Source of the DNA: UBA1413 sp964552955
Lineage (GTDB): Bacteria; Bacteroidota; Bacteroidia; Bacteroidales; Prolixibacteraceae
Length of the DNA: 24,305 bases
Direction of reading: 5' to 3'
NCBI GenBank assembly: GCA_964552955.1
Contig: CAZKIU010000051.1
Span: forward strand, 1-24,305
Both the position numbers and the translations under genes were made by a program. A model generated the notes under the pieces. The model had not been told where the DNA came from, made no database searches, and was given only the letters and a program-made list of their open reading frames with translations. Numbering within the stretch: the stretch's first letter is position 1; each line of letters opens with the position of its first letter. Shown here piece by piece: positions 21,448 through 24,305 of the stretch.

Positions 21448-23197
21448 AACCACAGGAGCAGTGACGGGGGTGATCGCCAACCTGGTCATTGTGGAAGTCA
21501 ACGGGCCGGTGGCTCAGAACGAGATATGCTTCATCGCCCTGGGTGAAGAGAAGCTGATGGCGGAGGTGATCAAGGTCGTAGGGAAGAGTGCCTATGTACA
21601 GGTCTTCGAGAGCACCCGCGGATTGAAACCGGGGTCTCCTGTTGAGTTCCAGGGGCATCTTTTAGAGGTGACCCTGGGCCCGGGTATTCTCTCGCGCAAC
21701 TACGACGGGTTGCAGAACGATCTTGACAAAATGGAAGGGGTATTCCTCAAGCGGGGGGAGTATACCGATCCCCTGGACCGGGAGAAACGCTGGGCCTTCA
21801 CTCCGATAGCCCAGGCGGGAGACCGGGTGGTGGCCGGGGACTGGCTGGGGCAGGTTGACGAGAACGACATGCCCCACAAGATCATGGTCCCCTTCAAGAT
21901 GGGAGGCAGTTACACTGTGCGCCGTGTGGTTCCGGAGGGAGAATACCGGGTTGACGACGTGGTGGCTCTGCTTTCCGATGAGGAGGGGAACGAATACAAC
22001 ATCACCATGGTTCAGAAGTGGCCGGTGAAGCTGGCCATCAGGGCTTACAGGGAGAAACCGCGGCCTTTCAGGCTGCTGGAGACCGGTGTCCGCTGTATGG
22101 ATACCCTCAACCCGATCACAGAGGGAGGTACTGGTTTTATTCCCGGGCCTTTCGGTACCGGCAAGACGGTGCTTCAGCATGCGATATCCAAGCAGGCAGA
22201 AGCCGATATCGTCATTATTTCGGCTTGTGGGGAGCGTGCCAATGAAGTTGTGGAGATCTTCTATGAGTTTCCGGAGCTCGATGACCCGAGGACAGGCAAG
22301 AAGCTGATTGAGCGCACCATCATCATTGCCAACACTTCCAACATGCCGGTGGCCGCCCGTGAAGCCTCGGTCTACACGGCCATGACCATCGCCGAGTATT
22401 ACCGTTCCATGGGGCTGAGGGTACTGATGATGGCCGACTCGACCAGCCGCTGGGCCCAGGCGCTGCGCGAAATGTCAAACCGCCTCGAGGAACTCCCCGG
22501 CCCCGATGCCTTCCCCATGGACCTCTCGGCCATCATCTCCAATTTTTACAGCCGCGCAGGGTATGTCTACCTCAACAATGGCAAGCCGGGGTCCATCACC
22601 TTCATCGGAACGGTCTCCCCTGCCGGGGGTAACCTCAAGGAGCCGGTCACCGAAAGCACCCGCAAGGCGGCCCGCTGCTTCTACGGCCTATCCCAGGCCC
22701 GCGCCGACAGCAAACGGTACCCCGCCATCGACCCCATCGACAGCTATTCCAAATATCTCGAATACCCGGAAGTTCAGGATTACCTGGCCAAAAACGTCTC
22801 TGACCACTGGCTGACCGACGTTCTCCATGCCAAGGACATCCTTTACCGCGGAAAGGAAGCCCGCGAACAAATCAACATCCTGGGCGACGACGGCGTGCCC
22901 ATCAACTTCCATGAACGCTACTGGAAATCGGAACTGATCGACTTTGTCATCCTCCAGCAGGACGCCTTCGACAAGATCGACGCGGTAACCCCTATCAAAC
23001 GGCAGCAGTACATGCTTACCAAGGTACTGGACGTTACGCAGTTAAGCTTCCGCTTTGACAATTTCGAGAGCGTGGGAACCTACTTCAAGCAGATTATCAA
23101 CATTTTCAAGCAGATGAACTACTCGGAGTTTGCGTCGGAGAAATTCCAGCGCTACGAACAGGAACTGGAAACCCTGCTCAGGGAAAGGATGAATTAA
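21431..23197 (+). CDS. atpA: V/A-type ATPase catalytic subunit A
   Basis: 588 residues from the ATG at 21431, inside the end of the DUF2764 gene. Frame codons upstream of it (from TTG 21401) only extend into the overlap. Typical features: N-terminal beta-barrel (GAVTGVIANLVIVEV), the extended non-homologous region of A subunits, P-loop GPFGTGKT (239-246, K245), the catalytic-Glu motif ACGERANEV, and DSTSRWAQALREMSNRLEE followed by PGPDAFPMDLSAII. It hydrolyses or makes ATP in the A3B3 head, driving or using H+ or Na+ movement through the membrane ring. Ion choice cannot be read because the K/I subunits lie beyond the window. Subunit B starts 36 bp later. The usual A-subunit GCGERGNE motif is ACGERANE here, a mild variant that keeps the catalytic Glu. 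Confidence 0.96.
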   Translation: MERKDKTTGAVTGVIANLVIVEVNGPVAQNEICFIALGEEKLMAEVIKVVGKSAYVQVFESTRGLKPGSPVEFQGHLLEVTLGPGILSRNYDGLQNDLDKMEGVFLKRGEYTDPLDREKRWAFTPIAQAGDRVVAGDWLGQVDENDMPHKIMVPFKMGGSYTVRRVVPEGEYRVDDVVALLSDEEGNEYNITMVQKWPVKLAIRAYREKPRPFRLLETGVRCMDTLNPITEGGTGFIPGPFGTGKTVLQHAISKQAEADIVIISACGERANEVVEIFYEFPELDDPRTGKKLIERTIIIANTSNMPVAAREASVYTAMTIAEYYRSMGLRVLMMADSTSRWAQALREMSNRLEELPGPDAFPMDLSAIISNFYSRAGYVYLNNGKPGSITFIGTVSPAGGNLKEPVTESTRKAARCFYGLSQARADSKRYPAIDPIDSYSKYLEYPEVQDYLAKNVSDHWLTDVLHAKDILYRGKEAREQINILGDDGVPINFHERYWKSELIDFVILQQDAFDKIDAVTPIKRQQYMLTKVLDVTQLSFRFDNFESVGTYFKQIINIFKQMNYSEFASEKFQRYEQELETLLRERMN

Positions 23198-23233
23198 CGC
23201 TCCTGCACACCACGGGAACTAATACGGAATCAA

Positions 23234-24305
23234 ATGGAAACACAGTCATTTCAGAAGATATACACCAGGCTGACCAACATCACCAAGGCGACGGTCACCC
23301 TGAAGGCCGACAATGTAGGTTATGACGAAATTGCCACGGTCGACGGCCGAATGGCGCAGGTGGTGAAGATCATCGGCAGGGATGTCACCCTGCAGGTTTT
23401 CTCCGGAACGGAGGGGATCCCCACCAATGCAGAGGTGAGTTTTATGGGGCGGCCGCCCCAGTTGAAGGTCAGTGAAGAGTTGGCCGGGCGGTTCTTCAAC
23501 GCTTACGGGGAACCCATCGACGGGGGGCCGGAAATCAACGGAGAGGTGAGGGACATCGGTTCGCCCTCGGTGAACCCGGTGCGGCGGCGCCAGCCCTCCA
23601 ATCTCATCGCCACGGGTATCGCCGGTATCGACCTGAACAACAGCCTCGTCACCGGCCAGAAGATCCCCTTCTTCGCCGACCCTGACCAGCCTTACAACCA
23701 GGTGATGGCCCTGGTGGCACTCCGCGCCAAAGCCGACAAGATCATCCTCGGAGGCATGGGCCTCTCCAACGACGACTACCTCTATTTCAAGAATGTCTTC
23801 GACAACGCCGGGGCCCTCGACCGCATCATCAGCTTCGTGAACACTACCGACAACCCGCCCGTGGAACGGTTGCTGGTACCCGACATGGCCCTGACCGCCG
23901 CCGAGTATTTCGCCGTCGACCATAACGAGGCAGTGCTGGTGCTCCTCACCGACATGACCCTTTATGCCGACGCCCTGAGTATCGTCTCCAACCGCATGGA
24001 CCAGATTCCTTCCAAGGACAGCATGCCCGGGTCGCTCTATTCCGACCTGGCCCGCATCTATGAAAAAGCGGTGCAGTTCCCCTCGGGTGGCTCCATTACC
24101 ATCATCGCGGTGACTACCCTCTCGGGCGGAGATATCACCCATGCTATCCCTGACAATACGGGATATATCACCGAAGGACAGCTTTTCCTGCGGCGCGATT
24201 CCGAGATCGGAAAGGTCATCGTCGACCCTTTCCGCTCCCTCTCGCGTCTCAAACAGCTGGTCATCGGCAAGCAGACCCGCGAAGACCATCCTCAGGTGAT
24301 GAATG
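23234..24305 (+). CDS. atpB: V/A-type ATPase subunit B (3' end outside window)
   Basis: An open frame runs from the ATG at 23234 to the window edge: 357 codons of an expected ~435-460. Family marks: MGRPPQLKVSEELAGRFFNAYG, DIGSPSVNPVRRRQPSNLIATGI, GQKIPFFADPDQPYNQV (where the catalytic P-loop of subunit A is replaced, as expected for B), VLLTDMTLYADAL and SMPGSLYSDLARIYEKA. The partial sequence ends in the region of the conserved SLSRLK motif. It forms the non-catalytic nucleotide-site partner of A in the A3B3 hexamer. It lies 36 bp after subunit A in the same operon. Subunits D, I and K probably follow outside the window, by analogy with Bacteroidota operons. Confidence 0.95.
   Translation, partial: METQSFQKIYTRLTNITKATVTLKADNVGYDEIATVDGRMAQVVKIIGRDVTLQVFSGTEGIPTNAEVSFMGRPPQLKVSEELAGRFFNAYGEPIDGGPEINGEVRDIGSPSVNPVRRRQPSNLIATGIAGIDLNNSLVTGQKIPFFADPDQPYNQVMALVALRAKADKIILGGMGLSNDDYLYFKNVFDNAGALDRIISFVNTTDNPPVERLLVPDMALTAAEYFAVDHNEAVLVLLTDMTLYADALSIVSNRMDQIPSKDSMPGSLYSDLARIYEKAVQFPSGGSITIIAVTTLSGGDITHAIPDNTGYITEGQLFLRRDSEIGKVIVDPFRSLSRLKQLVIGKQTREDHPQVMN

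Noticed and set aside
23246..24289. 347-codon open frame on the minus strand
   Set aside because: It is antisense to ATPase subunit B, whose family motifs are continuous on the plus strand. High GC at third positions creates such shadows.

Overview
The window most likely comes from a member of the Bacteroidota, probably Bacteroidales or a near relative. Several independent signals agree. There is a C-terminal type IX secretion (T9SS) sorting domain on a large Cys/Thr-rich adhesin-like protein, and several lipoproteins. There is a V/A-type ATPase operon with a DUF2764 subunit between E and A. A NagZ-like GH3 is fused to a beta-lactamase-fold domain. Start codons lack clear Shine-Dalgarno sequences, and several gene starts are preceded by motifs like the Bacteroidota promoter (-33 TTTG, about 19-20 nt spacer, -7 TAnnTTTG). 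No species is claimed.

Layout. 1-1964: 3' part of a T9SS-secreted repeat protein, followed by a strong terminator (2125-2176). 2527-5565: a BY-type tyrosine autokinase / polysaccharide co-polymerase with an unexpected third membrane segment and a C-terminal SPOR domain. 5582-5668: tRNA-Ser(UGA), minus strand, without an encoded CCA. 5782-6585: DUF1080 lipoprotein, minus. 6732-6986: small HTH-like protein, minus. 7104-10049 (minus): GH3 beta-N-acetylglucosaminidase fused to a serine beta-lactamase-like domain. Divergent from it are a NamZ-type (DUF1343) lipoprotein (10277-11470) and a sodium:solute symporter (11580-13016). 13364-16089: a beta-helix lipoprotein overlapping an endonuclease/exonuclease/phosphatase (EEP) protein. 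16243-17688 (minus): CCA-adding enzyme, divergent from a thioredoxin (17823-18194). 18199-19740 (minus): MurF. 19961 to the window end: V-type ATPase subunits E, DUF2764, A and B, with B cut by the window edge.

How the parts fit. The nagZ-like/namZ-like/symporter group looks like a peptidoglycan-salvage module. It parallels the Bacillus subtilis namZ-nagZ-amiE-murP set, with two activities fused in one polypeptide. Peptidoglycan recurs elsewhere: MurF makes the UDP-MurNAc-pentapeptide precursor, and the SPOR domain on the kinase would face the periplasm and could bind septal glycan strands. The CCA-adding enzyme completes tRNAs such as the CCA-less tRNA-Ser here.

Most unusual observations: (1) the BY-kinase-TM-SPOR architecture; (2) an in-frame 36-bp (12-aa) minisatellite of about seven units inside murF; (3) an independent in-frame 27-bp (9-aa) four-unit repeat inside the EEP gene about 3 kb away; (4) a near-perfect 20-bp palindrome between the divergent cca and thioredoxin genes.
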